From Candidatus Chloroploca mongolica (lineage in GTDB: Bacteria > Chloroflexota > Chloroflexia > Chloroflexales > Chloroflexaceae): DNA of 64,000 nt. This document shows, one piece after another, positions 15,720 through 25,600 of the stretch; positions within the stretch are counted from its first letter, which is position 1, and the number at the start of each line of letters is the position of its first letter. A program made the translations under genes and the position numbers. The notes under the pieces were generated by a model. That model was not told where the DNA came from and ran no database searches. It was given only the letters and a program-made list of their open reading frames with translations. The stretch covers positions 1-64,000 of the forward strand of contig NZ_SIJK02000034.1 in NCBI RefSeq assembly GCF_004762035.2, in the 5' to 3' direction.

Positions 15720-16418
15720 TCACGTGGGAAACCCTAACCCTCGCTCGCGCATGCTGACATAACGCCCGCGTCCGATGACCAGATGGTCCAGGACTTCGCA
15801 GTCAAGGAGTTTGCCGGCTTCGACGATTTGCCGCGTAACGAGGATGTCTTCGGGGGAGGGCGAAGGGTCGCCGGACGGATGATTGTGCGCAAGAATGAGT
15901 GCGGCGCTGTTGCGCCGGATGGCTTCTTTGAAGACTTCGCCGACGCGGATCATGGCACTGTTCACCGAGCCAATGTAGATCGTGGTGATCTGTTGCACCC
16001 GATTTTTGGTGTCGAGCAAGACGGCGCGTAGGTGCTCCTGGTCGAGGTGGCTCATTTCGAGCATCAAGAGCGAGGCGGCGTCGGCGGGTGATTTGATTTG
16101 GAAGCGGGTGTCTGGCCCGGTGAGCAAGAGGCGTCGTCCGATTTCGAGCGAGGCTTTGACGGTGGCGGCTTTCGCGGCACCAAACCCGCGCCGTTGACAG
16201 AGATCGTTATATTCTATGCGCAACAGACCCGGCCAGCCTTCGCATTCCACCAGGGTTTGCTGCGCAAGTTGCAGGACGTTGAAGCCGGGGATGCCGACGC
16301 GCAACAATATCGCCAAGAGTTCGGCGTCACTCAGCGCCGTCGGCCCCAGTTGCGCCAGCCGCTCGCGGGGCTGATCCGTTTGGGGCAATTCTTTCATGCG
16401 TAGCCGATACTGATCCAT
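15720..16418 (-). CDS. radC: RadC/DUF2466 family JAMM protein
   Basis: 232 aa from the ATG at 16418 ([20 protein letters not shown]); a longer frame to 16445 has no better start. Residues ~25-90 hold the helical UPF0758 N-terminal region ([17 protein letters not shown]). The C-terminal half carries the JAB1/MPN metal site: [19 protein letters not shown] gives the HxHx(7)D ligands, with the Glu in RVGEVFKEA. RadC proteins are predicted metalloproteases or hydrolases; the old link to DNA repair was withdrawn in E. coli. Single gene, upstream of which a strong terminator closes the previous operon. Confidence 0.9.
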   Translation of the reverse strand: MDQYRLRMKELPQTDQPRERLAQLGPTALSDAELLAILLRVGIPGFNVLQLAQQTLVECEGWPGLLRIEYNDLCQRRGFGAAKAATVKASLEIGRRLLLTGPDTRFQIKSPADAASLLMLEMSHLDQEHLRAVLLDTKNRVQQITTIYIGSVNSAMIRVGEVFKEAIRRNSAALILAHNHPSGDPSPSPEDILVTRQIVEAGKLLDCEVLDHLVIGRGRYVSMRERGLGFPT

Positions 16419-16541
16419 AGTCTCTTTCCGATGCAGTGAGCGCACGGCTTTGCGCCTTGTTTATGTACCGCATTGGTTAGCTTATGGATACGGGGGAAGG
16501 GAGGTTTTGTGGGGCCTGCGGCCCTCATGAAGGTTTCTTGC

Positions 16542-16574
16542 ACTGAAAAAACCAGCGTAGCTGGTTTTTTCAGT
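16542..16574 (-). terminator. Strong intrinsic terminator, both directions possible
   Basis: Perfect 15-bp stem actgaaaaaaccagc / gctggttttttcagt with loop GTA. The T6 tract in the 3' arm serves either strand. It lies 5 bp after the stop of the FAD oxidoreductase gene. Confidence 0.9.
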
Positions 16575-16578
16575 CAAC

Positions 16579-17622
16579 CTACATCCTGCTCATGATCCGT
16601 TGTGCAGCCCGCCAGCCACTTTCAATTGCGAGGTGAACCCGCCCCAGCCCTTGTTCGCCATCTCCCGCCACATAGATGCCTGCCCGTCCTGCGCTGGCTG
16701 CCGCCAGGTATGGTGTGCTGGCAAGCGCGTAGCGCCAACGGTGGACATCGACCCACAGGGGAGAACCCAGGTTCGTGCCGATTAAGCCGCAGACCATCGC
16801 GTGAACCTGGGCCAGTGGGGTTGGGAGTTCTTCTTCTTCGCCGTACTGCCCTTTCATCAGGGCGTCCCAGTAGGCTGCACTCCAGGTTGGCCCCATCTGC
16901 GCGAGAATCAGCCCGTATGGTGCCGGGGCGCGTCCGGGTTTGCAGTGCTCGCAGGCAAGCCAGGCTATGGCATGCTGTCGATCGGTATTGATCAGCGCGT
17001 ACCAGGGTTTTTGTGGGCGTTGCGGGTAGGCCAGCGCGATCGAAAGGCACATCCGATAACTGGCGGGGGCCAGGCTATCAAGGAGTTCGCGCTTGACCGC
17101 AGGCTCGATGGCGCTTGTCGCCAGCATATGGGCTGTCTGTGGTGCTGGCGGCGTCAAGAGCACGGTCTGGTATGGACCAAAGGCCCCGCCTGAGCTGTCT
17201 ACCAGATCGTACCCAGCGCCCACCCGTCGCAACGAGGCGATGGTTACCTCGGTGCGCAAGGGGAGCCCGCGAGCAAGATATTTGGCGAGCGTGCTGTTGC
17301 CGCCCGGCCAGACCCATTTGGGCTCGGCGTTCATTGCGGGATCGCCGGGAGTGACCCGCCCCTGGGCGTCGAATGTCCAGACCGGGGCCGTCAGATCTTC
17401 GGCACCCCCAACTGCTTGTACCAGACTCAACAGTTCAGCCGTTGGTGCCTTGACTACCTGCGCTCCGTGGTCAAGCCGAAAGAGCCCGACGGTGCATGAA
17501 GCGACACGTCCACCGGGCCCGCGACTCTTCTCAAAGACAGTGACACTCTGCCCGGCCTGCTGCAAGGCCTGCCCTGCGGCTAAGCCTGCTACCCCTGCAC
17601 CAACAATTGCGATATCAGCCAT
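16579..17622 (-). CDS. NAD(P)/FAD-dependent oxidoreductase, renalase-like
   Basis: 347 aa. The start MADIAIVGAGVAGLAAGQAL is a GxGxxG dinucleotide-binding fold, followed by FEKSRGPGGRVASC, the ExxxxxGGR signature of the amine-oxidase/renalase group. The late IYVAGDGEQGLGRVHLAIES is the second FAD motif (GD). At ~340 residues it is the size of bacterial renalase-like oxidases and lacks membrane segments. Substrate unknown; reduced nicotinamide isomers or a tetrapyrrole/carotenoid intermediate are possible, the latter only by context of a phototroph. It follows the M16 peptidase gene by 11 bp and ends at a strong terminator. Confidence 0.82.
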   Translation of the reverse strand: MADIAIVGAGVAGLAAGQALQQAGQSVTVFEKSRGPGGRVASCTVGLFRLDHGAQVVKAPTAELLSLVQAVGGAEDLTAPVWTFDAQGRVTPGDPAMNAEPKWVWPGGNSTLAKYLARGLPLRTEVTIASLRRVGAGYDLVDSSGGAFGPYQTVLLTPPAPQTAHMLATSAIEPAVKRELLDSLAPASYRMCLSIALAYPQRPQKPWYALINTDRQHAIAWLACEHCKPGRAPAPYGLILAQMGPTWSAAYWDALMKGQYGEEEELPTPLAQVHAMVCGLIGTNLGSPLWVDVHRWRYALASTPYLAAASAGRAGIYVAGDGEQGLGRVHLAIESGWRAAQRIMSRM

Positions 17623-17633
17623 AGATTTGCCCG

Positions 17634-18911
17634 CTAAATTCCTTCGGTGATCATTGCTTCGAGATCAAGGGCATCGTCATCGGCATACGGGCCAATGACG
17701 GCCAGGTGGAGTCCGTCGCTGCGGAGGAGCCGCTGTGCTACGCGTTGCACATCATTGAGGGTGACCTGTTCAACCTCGGCAATGACTTGCTCGACTGGCA
17801 TCACATGTCCGTAGCGCAGTAGATGTGCCCCGTTGCGCGAGGCTACCGACCAGGTGTCTTCGAGCGAAAGCAGTAAACCGCCTTTCACCTGCTCTTTGAT
17901 CATTTCCAACTCAGGCTGGGTGACGCCTCCGCGTACCAGGTCGCGCAGGGTGTCAAGCACCAGCACGACGGCATCGCGCAAGGCGTCCGGCTCAACGCTG
18001 CCATACATCACCCATGTCCCACTATCCGAGAGATCGTTGTGGTATGAGCCGACATGGTAGGCGAGGGCGTGTTCTTCGCGGAGGATCTGAAAGAGACGGG
18101 AAGACATGCCCCCGCCAAGAATCGAGTCGAGTACCTGGAGTGCGCGGCGGTCGGGATCGTTATAGGCGAGACCGGGGAGGCCGAGACAGAAGTTGCCTTG
18201 CTCGCAGTCACGACTGAGCAGCGTCAGACGGGGGCCGGATAGCGGGATCGGGCGTGGCTGAGGAGGGATGTGCGAACCCGGCGGCAAGCTATCAAAGGCT
18301 GCATTGATCGCGTCTACGACCTTATCACGCTGAAGATTGCCTGCCACCGAGATGACCATGTTGGCCCGGTTGTAGTGCCGTTGCCAGAAGGTGGTCAGAT
18401 CAGCCCGGGTGAGCATGCTCACCGTCTCGACGCTGCCGGCAATATCGCGCCCCAGGGCGCTTCCTGTCCACATGGTCTGCTGGAGCAACTCGTGAACCCA
18501 GTCGCCCGGGGCATCCTGCAGACCGCGTAACTCTTCGATGATGACGCGGCGTTCTTTTTCCAGTTCCTGGAGATCAAAGAGTGGGCGAAGAAGCATTTCG
18601 CCCAGAACGTCAAGCGCTCGATGCATATGCAGGGTCGCGACTTTGGCATAATAGACGGTTGACTCGTATGCGGTTGAAGCATTGAGCATCCCGCCTACCC
18701 CCTCGACGGCCTGGGAAATCATGCGTGCGTTCGGATAGCGGCGCGTCCCCTTAAAGAGCATATGCTCAATAAAGTGGGCCGCACCACTATGTACTGGAGG
18801 CTCGTGGCGCGCACCGGCGGCCACAAAGCATCCAATCGATACAGAATAGGTGTGCGGCAACGGTTCAATGAGGATACGGAGGCCGCTCGGGGAGGTAATC
18901 AGCTCTGGCAT
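17634..18911 (-). CDS. M16 family zinc peptidase
   Basis: 425 aa from the ATG at 18911 (MPELITSPSGLRILIEPLPH); a GTG at 18929 is in frame but no ribosome site decides. AAHFIEHMLFKGTRRYP carries the inverted HxxEH zinc motif, with the third Glu expected in the downstream VIIEELRG. Length, the YAKVATLHMHRALDVLGEML region and the C-terminal half fit processing-peptidase-like M16B proteins. Probably a soluble or peripheral peptidase that degrades or processes small peptides. First gene of a two-gene unit with the FAD oxidoreductase. Confidence 0.92.
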   Translation of the reverse strand: MPELITSPSGLRILIEPLPHTYSVSIGCFVAAGARHEPPVHSGAAHFIEHMLFKGTRRYPNARMISQAVEGVGGMLNASTAYESTVYYAKVATLHMHRALDVLGEMLLRPLFDLQELEKERRVIIEELRGLQDAPGDWVHELLQQTMWTGSALGRDIAGSVETVSMLTRADLTTFWQRHYNRANMVISVAGNLQRDKVVDAINAAFDSLPPGSHIPPQPRPIPLSGPRLTLLSRDCEQGNFCLGLPGLAYNDPDRRALQVLDSILGGGMSSRLFQILREEHALAYHVGSYHNDLSDSGTWVMYGSVEPDALRDAVVLVLDTLRDLVRGGVTQPELEMIKEQVKGGLLLSLEDTWSVASRNGAHLLRYGHVMPVEQVIAEVEQVTLNDVQRVAQRLLRSDGLHLAVIGPYADDDALDLEAMITEGI

Positions 18912-18963
18912 AGCCAGGAAGGATACCACATTTGCCTCTGTTTTGGGGGCTTTTTGTCCCGAA

Positions 18964-19022
18964 GAGGGTGCGCAAGTGACCGAACAGCCGCGAAGTTGGT
19001 TTTCTGTGGCTTGCGCACCCTC
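18964..19022. terminator. 13-bp inverted repeat between amylosucrase and M16 genes
   Basis: gagggtgcgcaag (18964-18976) and cttgcgcaccctc (19010-19022) are exact reverse complements with a 33-base loop. There is no T tract on the minus strand directly after it, so it is a possible terminator or mRNA-stabilising hairpin. Confidence 0.45.
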
Positions 19023-19034
19023 CTCGGTTGTGGC

Positions 19035-20987
19035 TTACACGCGTTCGAGCCAGAAAAATTGATAGGCTTCCACGCTAAGCGTCCCGCTCGCCTCGATGTC
19101 GTTGCCACTCACGAGGTCGCGGAAGCGGTAGCCTGAACCATGTAGGCGCAAGAGATTGGCCTCTAGTTGCTGCGGAAGTTCACTCATATTGGCAATGATG
19201 ACGAGACGTGACCCTTTGTGCCGCCGTACGTAGCCGAGCAGATGGGCGTTGCCAGTGGCAAAGATCTCCAGGTGCATGCCGGCCAGGGCGGGTTGCGTTT
19301 TGCGCATGGCTATGAGCCGTTGCAACTCGTGGAAGATCTTGCCCTCTGGCAATTCCGGGTCGCGCCAGCGGGCGTGTGCATCCCAGTTGAACTGTACGCG
19401 GTGGATCCAGCGGCTATCGTCGGCCTGGGCTGGATCGTACAGGTAGTCATAGTTGTTGAGGGTCGCCACTTCGTCACCCAGGTAGATCAGCGGCATGCCG
19501 CCTGCACTCAAGATGATGCTGTGCAACAACAGGATGCGTCGCACGGCCAGATCGATCAGGCGCAGATCGCGTTGCTGCATCGCTGCTTCGAGGCCCGCCA
19601 GTGACGCCAGCGTTCCACTGATGCGGGCGTCACCCGTGGTGGGGTTGGCCTGAAAAGGAACGCCGCGGGCAAAAGATGCCGGGTGGTTGCCGGTGTAGAA
19701 GGCGTTGAGAAACTGACGATGCCCCCACGGATCGATCTGCAATGAACGTGCATCGTCATCATCAAATGTCCACCCAATATCATCGTGACCACGCAGATAA
19801 TTAACCCAACTGCATCCCTCGGCAATGCGCCAGCGGGTGCTCAGTGAATGCGCCAGCAGCCGCACCTCCCGCGTCGCCAGCGCCTCCCAGCAGAGTGCCA
19901 TCAGCAATGGGTTGTACGAGAGTTGCGCTTCACCCTGGTCAATGTATTTGACCACTTCGTCGGGGTGGACAATCGCCTCTGATTTGAAGAGCAGCGCTGG
20001 ACAAGCGATGCGGGTCAACGCATTGTAGGCCTGAATGATCTTGTGGGCCTCGGGCTGATTTTCGCAGTTGGTGCCGAGACGTTTCCACACAAAGGCGACT
20101 GCATCAAGACGCAGCACTTCGACCCCGACATTCGCCAAAAAGAGCAATTCTTCACCCATAACCCGAAAGACTTCGGGATTGGCATAGTTGAGATCCCATT
20201 GGAAGCTGTTAAAGGTCGTCCAGATCCAGCGGCCCATCGCCTCGTCCCAGGTGAAATTGCCCCGCCGCACCGTCGGAAAGATCTCGCGGAGCGTCAGGTC
20301 ATACTGGTCGGGGATTGTGCGATCAGGGAAGATGAAGTAAAACTGTTCGTAGCGCGCTTCACCGGCCCGCGCTCGTTGGGCCCATTTGTGCTCGTCAGAG
20401 GTATGGTTAAAGACAAAATCAACGACGAGGCTGATGCCTTGCTCGCGTAACGTGTCGGCGAGTTCGGCCAGTTCCTCCATTGTGCCCAGTTCAGGCTGCA
20501 CGGTGCGATAGCTGCTCACGGCATAGCCGCCATCATTCTTGCCTTCCGGGGCCAGAAAGAGGGGCATGAGGTGAAGATAGGTGATGCCAAGCTGTTTCAG
20601 ATAGGGCAGGCGCTCGCGCAGACCGGTGAGCGTCCCGGCAAAGAGATCAACATAGAGCACTGCGCCAACCATGGTCTGCTGCTGAAACCAGGTTGGCTCA
20701 GCTTCACGCGCTTCATCAAGTACGCGCAAGGCCGGTCGCCGTGACGCCCAGGCGCGGGCTGTACTCAAGAGAATCGCTTCGAGGTGATAGAAAAAGTCGT
20801 ACTGCTGCCCATAGAGATCAAGCAGGAGTTCGAAGAGACGAGGCCATTCCCGTTTCAGTCGGGCCTCGAACCGGGTATATCCGGTCGGGTCGTGGCGGCG
20901 TGCCGCTTCCAGTTCAGCCGATATCCGCGGCAAGAGCCGTTCTAGCGAAAGGGTCGCCTCGGTGCGTAACCATTCACGTGTGTTCAT
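19035..20987 (-). CDS. Amylosucrase-like GH13 glycoside hydrolase
   Basis: 650 aa, the length of amylosucrases (GH13_4). The helical N-terminal domain (~1-90) is followed by the TIM barrel: YLHLMPLF, VVDFVFNHTSDEH, VEVLRLDAVAFVWK with the nucleophile Asp, LLFKSEAIV with the acid/base Glu, and LRGHDDIGWTFDD. Amylosucrase transfers glucose from sucrose to an alpha-glucan or another acceptor. The ATG overlaps the stop of the enoyl-reductase gene (ATGA), so it is the last gene of the Pfa operon. That position is unusual and suggests that it may glycosylate a product, or is simply co-regulated. Sucrose specificity is inferred from similarity. Confidence 0.82.
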   Translation of the reverse strand: MNTREWLRTEATLSLERLLPRISAELEAARRHDPTGYTRFEARLKREWPRLFELLLDLYGQQYDFFYHLEAILLSTARAWASRRPALRVLDEAREAEPTWFQQQTMVGAVLYVDLFAGTLTGLRERLPYLKQLGITYLHLMPLFLAPEGKNDGGYAVSSYRTVQPELGTMEELAELADTLREQGISLVVDFVFNHTSDEHKWAQRARAGEARYEQFYFIFPDRTIPDQYDLTLREIFPTVRRGNFTWDEAMGRWIWTTFNSFQWDLNYANPEVFRVMGEELLFLANVGVEVLRLDAVAFVWKRLGTNCENQPEAHKIIQAYNALTRIACPALLFKSEAIVHPDEVVKYIDQGEAQLSYNPLLMALCWEALATREVRLLAHSLSTRWRIAEGCSWVNYLRGHDDIGWTFDDDDARSLQIDPWGHRQFLNAFYTGNHPASFARGVPFQANPTTGDARISGTLASLAGLEAAMQQRDLRLIDLAVRRILLLHSIILSAGGMPLIYLGDEVATLNNYDYLYDPAQADDSRWIHRVQFNWDAHARWRDPELPEGKIFHELQRLIAMRKTQPALAGMHLEIFATGNAHLLGYVRRHKGSRLVIIANMSELPQQLEANLLRLHGSGYRFRDLVSGNDIEASGTLSVEAYQFFWLERV

Positions 20988-22630
20988 AAGGAGCCCCTTT
21001 GGTCAGGACGATAGCCAGTCAATGCTCCGGGGAGCGCGATGCCATAGGCTTGGAGTTGTTGCAAGCGGGCCAGGTAAGCGGCCCCGGTCATCATCTGGAC
21101 GCCAACATCGGCGACGCGCCGTGCGGTATAAGGTTCAAGATAGGTGCCGCGCACCCAGTCGTTGAAGGCCCCCATCGCCGGCCCACACCAGATCTGGTAA
21201 TCGAGTTCACGCCCTGATTCGCCACTATTTGACCAGCGCGACGAGAGGCCCAGGTACCAGCGGAAGACCAGGGCCATTTTGCGGCGTGGGTTGTCGGCAG
21301 CGCGCTGCAGTTGCGCCGGGTCGCGGGCGGCAAAAAAATGTTCGGTCTCTTGCCAGATGGCCGCGAGTGGCTTGCGAAAGATCTGCCGTTCGAGTTGTTC
21401 GCGCTCGGGGGCGCTGATCGCGTCGAGCGAGTCGTATTTCTGGTAGAGTTCGTAGAGTTTCTGGGCGCGCATCGGGAAGAAGGTGCCGCGTTTCAGCACC
21501 TGTAGCTTCACGCCGAGTTCAAACATATCGGCAGCCGGGGCCATCGTGACATCTGCCATGCCTGCCTCGGCCAGCAACTTGCGGGTGTGGGCCGAGGCCC
21601 CGGCCTCAACGCAGGCCTGGTTGATTGAGCCGGTGACGAGATAGGCTGCGCCCATCATCAATGCGCCCAGGGCTGCCTCGGGGGTGCCAATGCCGCCGCC
21701 CGCACCTACCCGTACTATGTCCGGGTAGCCCTGTTCAGCCTGGATCGTGTCGCGTAGGGCCAGGATCGACGGCAGCAAACAGACCAGCGGGCGATTGTCG
21801 GTGTGCCCGCCCGAGTCGGCTTCAACCGTGATGTCGTCGGCCATTGGCACATATGCGGCCAGTTCAGCCTGGAGCGGCGTGATCACTCCGGCTTCGACGA
21901 GCGGTTGCAGCAGAGCCGGTGGAGCCGGGCGCATAAAGGGTTCGGCGACCTCGCGCCGCGAGATCTTGGCAATCACGCGATTGTCGGCCTGTATTCTCCC
22001 GTCGGGTTGGCGTCGCAGTCCGGCCACTCGATAGGCGACAATATGTGGGGTCAGACTCAAAAAAGCCGAGGCTTCGACCGTTCGCACGCCGTGCCGCAGG
22101 TAGAGTTCGACTGCATGCCGTTCCAGCGCCTCTTCGCTCGGGCTATGGATAAGGTTGAAGGCATACGGGCCATGCGGCAGTTCGGCCTGGATCCGGGCAA
22201 TGGTCGCCTCAATGACACTTGGCACAAGCCCGGCCGCCCCAAACGAGCCAAGCATGCCGGCCTTGCCGAGCGCAATCACCAGTTCGGCTGACGCAATCCC
22301 GTTCGCCATGGCTCCGGCCATATAGGCATAACGCAACCCGTGGGTTGCCCGAAACGCCGCTGCCCCGAGGTGCTCAGGCAGCGACGGGGGCAGCCAGCCA
22401 AGCAACTCACCCTCAACCGGCCCGCCGCCTTGTCCAGCCTGACCTGCGTTCGTCAGTCCGATCTGACCATCAATGCGCACCACAAAACATGGCTGGGCAA
22501 GCTCAGACAGAACGGCACGACACCCGGCAACATCAACATACACTGCCTGAGGCGGGCCACTCCAACGCGGTCGCGCATACGGTTGATCGCGCTCGATCCT
22601 GAGCGCGTGGGCTTCGACTCCTGGTGTCAT
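20984..22630 (-). CDS. pfaD: PfaD-type enoyl reductase of a PUFA-like synthase
   Basis: 548 aa, as PfaD proteins. After a ~100-residue N-terminal part, the FMN-binding TIM barrel shows AYMAGAMANGIASAELVIAL, then DITVEADSGGHTDNRPLVCL, then VRVGAGGGIGTPEAALGALM and the GAAYLVTGSINQACVEAG stretch, all typical of nitropropane-dioxygenase-like trans-acting enoyl reductases. In Pfa systems it reduces the enoyl-ACP double bond in chosen cycles, so partly saturated chains form. The start overlaps the stop of the KS-CLF-AT-DH gene by 4 bp. No transmembrane segments. Homologous to Pfa1 of myxobacteria. Confidence 0.92.
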   Translation of the reverse strand: MTPGVEAHALRIERDQPYARPRWSGPPQAVYVDVAGCRAVLSELAQPCFVVRIDGQIGLTNAGQAGQGGGPVEGELLGWLPPSLPEHLGAAAFRATHGLRYAYMAGAMANGIASAELVIALGKAGMLGSFGAAGLVPSVIEATIARIQAELPHGPYAFNLIHSPSEEALERHAVELYLRHGVRTVEASAFLSLTPHIVAYRVAGLRRQPDGRIQADNRVIAKISRREVAEPFMRPAPPALLQPLVEAGVITPLQAELAAYVPMADDITVEADSGGHTDNRPLVCLLPSILALRDTIQAEQGYPDIVRVGAGGGIGTPEAALGALMMGAAYLVTGSINQACVEAGASAHTRKLLAEAGMADVTMAPAADMFELGVKLQVLKRGTFFPMRAQKLYELYQKYDSLDAISAPEREQLERQIFRKPLAAIWQETEHFFAARDPAQLQRAADNPRRKMALVFRWYLGLSSRWSNSGESGRELDYQIWCGPAMGAFNDWVRGTYLEPYTARRVADVGVQMMTGAAYLARLQQLQAYGIALPGALTGYRPDQRGSL

Positions 22631-25600
22631 TGCTCACTTCCTGTCGCTGCATTGATCGCAATCCCCAGATCCTTCACCTCGTAAATCCGCAGGCCATCCC
22701 GCCAGAGACTCGCGTTGGCGACGATGACGATCGCTGGGCCTCGCCGTTCGATTCGGGTGATGTGCGCCTCTAGGCTCATCAGGCCGGTTGCGGGGATGAT
22801 CTGGCCGCGGTATTTCCAGACGGTGCGCTGATCAATGGCTGGGGCAAAATGTGGCGCTGGTAATTCGCGCCCCAGGCCATAAAAGAGCGCGTATGCTTGC
22901 ACGGCTTCGATGATCGCCTCGACGCCAAGCGAGCCGGGCATCACCGGGTCGCTGTAGAAGTGACACGGGAAGAACCAACTCGTTGGATCGACCCGTTTTT
23001 CACCATAGATGTAGCCCGCCCCGTGCGTGCCCCCTTCTGGCATCACGAGCACCCGGTCGAGCAGGTTCAGTTGACCGCCTGCCAGTCGTTCGTGCGGTCG
23101 CCCTGGCGGTGCCGTAAAGAGTGGGTGGCGGTCGCCGCGCAGATCCAGTTCGGTGCATCTCGCTTCGTTGCCACTGGTGACATACCAAGGGTGGGTTGTC
23201 TTGCCCCCGTCAAGTCCGGTCTGGTTGGCGAGCACGCTTTTGCTGAAGAAGCCGAAGGCCGCGTCACCAACATAAAAATCGCTGCCGTCCACACTCAAGC
23301 CAAACTCGAAGGTCTGGATGATAATGCCGGCGATCGCATTCGATTTGCGCAAGGTCGCCCGGCTTGTGATCCGTTTGCCCCGCAGATCCACCTCGCGTAA
23401 CAGATGCCCGCTGCCATCCAGGTTCCGGAAGTAGAAGTCTTGCTCGGGGTCGGACAGGGTTGAGCCGAGCGCTGTCGTGAGGAAGCCACACGGTTGCAGT
23501 CCGATCTCCATCAAGACGGAATAGGGGGTGGTTGGGTAGCTGTTGCGATGGTAGAACCATGGATTGATCGGCACGTCGTACTCGCCGATCAGGGACGCGC
23601 CGTCGCGCAGTTCGCCGCGCTGCCCCTCGAGCTGCACGATACGGCTGAGTAGTTGCAAGTCGCCATTGGGGTTGCGCGGGGTGCGTCGTCCCTCGAAGAT
23701 GGCGTAGTCGGGGCCAAAACAGGCGACCATCGAGCCGGTGGTGAAGTTCTGCAGGTGCGTTTCGTTGTACGCCACTGGTTCGTTGTGCGCCGGATGTTCC
23801 GCGATGCGCGGCGGCGTGAGCCGGGGGTTCTTTTCGGCAAGCTTCAGCGCTAGATCCTTGAAGCGGACGACAATGCGCCCTTCCAAAATCACATCAATAT
23901 TCGCATATGCATATGGCTCTGGTTCAACCCCGAGCGCCGTGACCTCCATCCGATAGATCAGCGTGCTGGTGATTGGTGTCACCTGGCCCCGGCAGCGCAC
24001 CACCTGCGCCACTTCGGGCACCGGCTGGAAGCGTGCGTCAAAGGTGTAGGTTTGCAGGCCCAGGAAGAGCATGTAGATCTGGAGCAACTGGCTACAGCCT
24101 TCGGCCATCAGCGAACCCGCCATCACCTGATCATCCGAGAAATGGCACGGGAAGAACCAGCTTTCGGGGGTGAGATCCTGTTCGCCAATGACGAGACCAA
24201 GACCCCAGTCGCCGCCGTGCGGGTCAATGGAGGCAATGCGACTCAGCATCAACATCTGGCGTATCGGTAGCCGCAACGAAGCATTGCGCCCACCCTGGGC
24301 ATAGCTTGGGCCAAAACAGGCTTCCAGGTTCCCTGCAATCAACTGATCGAGATCGCCCTCGCTCAACGAGCGGCGACTGCTTTGCAACGGTGGCACAAAG
24401 ATCTGTTTGACTGCCTGACGGCGCTGTTCGAGATCTTCTTTCGAGTCGACGACCCCGCGCCCATGGTCAAGTTCGCTATCAGTGAAGAACCCGGCGCAGC
24501 CGCCGTCCATCTTGAGCACCATCCGTGTGCCGACGAAACATTCGTAGCTGAAAAAGAAGAGCAGCGTATCGCCACTGCGCGCAAACGAGTTGATCGAAAT
24601 ATCGTAGCGCAGCGTCTCGCCTTCTTTCGGCAGGTCATCAAGGAAGGTCAGTGTGCAGTCAAGCAACCGGTAGACGCGCTCGCCGCGACACTCAAAATCA
24701 ATGCCCAGGTAGCTGATCAACAACAGGTCGCATTGGCCCGACTCGACCGCCACCGCCGTCGGCGCTTGCCCATCGACGCTGTACCAGGCATCGGGTGGAA
24801 TATCATATTCAGTGGTAATTTTTGAAGGCTGGAAAGATCCGCACGTGGCCTCGAGTTGGGTTACGCGACTGACGAGCAGATACGGCGGCAACGGCAACCG
24901 TACCCTCCGATGATACTGGTCAATACTGGCATAGGCTGGCCCAAAAACCTTGGCAATCGAGCCACCGGCAAATTCCAGCAAGGCCGCCTCGTCCCAGATC
25001 ACTGGCACCGCTGGTTTTGCTTCCTCTGCGGCAACAACCCCATTCTCCGAGGGCGTGACGCTGAGCGGCGGCGTCGCATCCGGCTGCCGGGACAACCGCT
25101 CACCATACGCACGCAGCAACGCATGCCGCTCGGCCAACCACGCCTGATGTCGCTCAATTACATTCACGTGCTCATCCTCCGCGCCTCCGCGCCCCTGCGC
25201 CTCTGCGTTAAAAACTTCCGGATCATCCTCCGCGCCCCTGCGCCCCTGCGCCTCTGCGTTAAAAAACTCCGGCACGACTCCCCGTACGCCCTTCCCCCCG
25301 AGCGCAATCCACTTCACCAGACTACGCCCAGCCACTTCATCGCGCCTCACCGGCAGCAGCGGCGTCAGATCAAGCGCAACCCGCTGGCTCTGCAGACGCG
25401 CAAGCAGGGTCAACAGATTCGTTGCATCATCGCTGCCCTGACGATTCACCGCGACGGCGAGGTGCGGTTGCCCCGCGAGGATCGTGCCAATCCAGCGGCT
25501 ACATGCATTGGCCGGCCCGGCCTCGATGAAGATCCTGGCCCCATCAGCGTACACCTGACGCACCAGCCGTGGGAAATCGACGGGCTCGCAGGTCGCCCGG

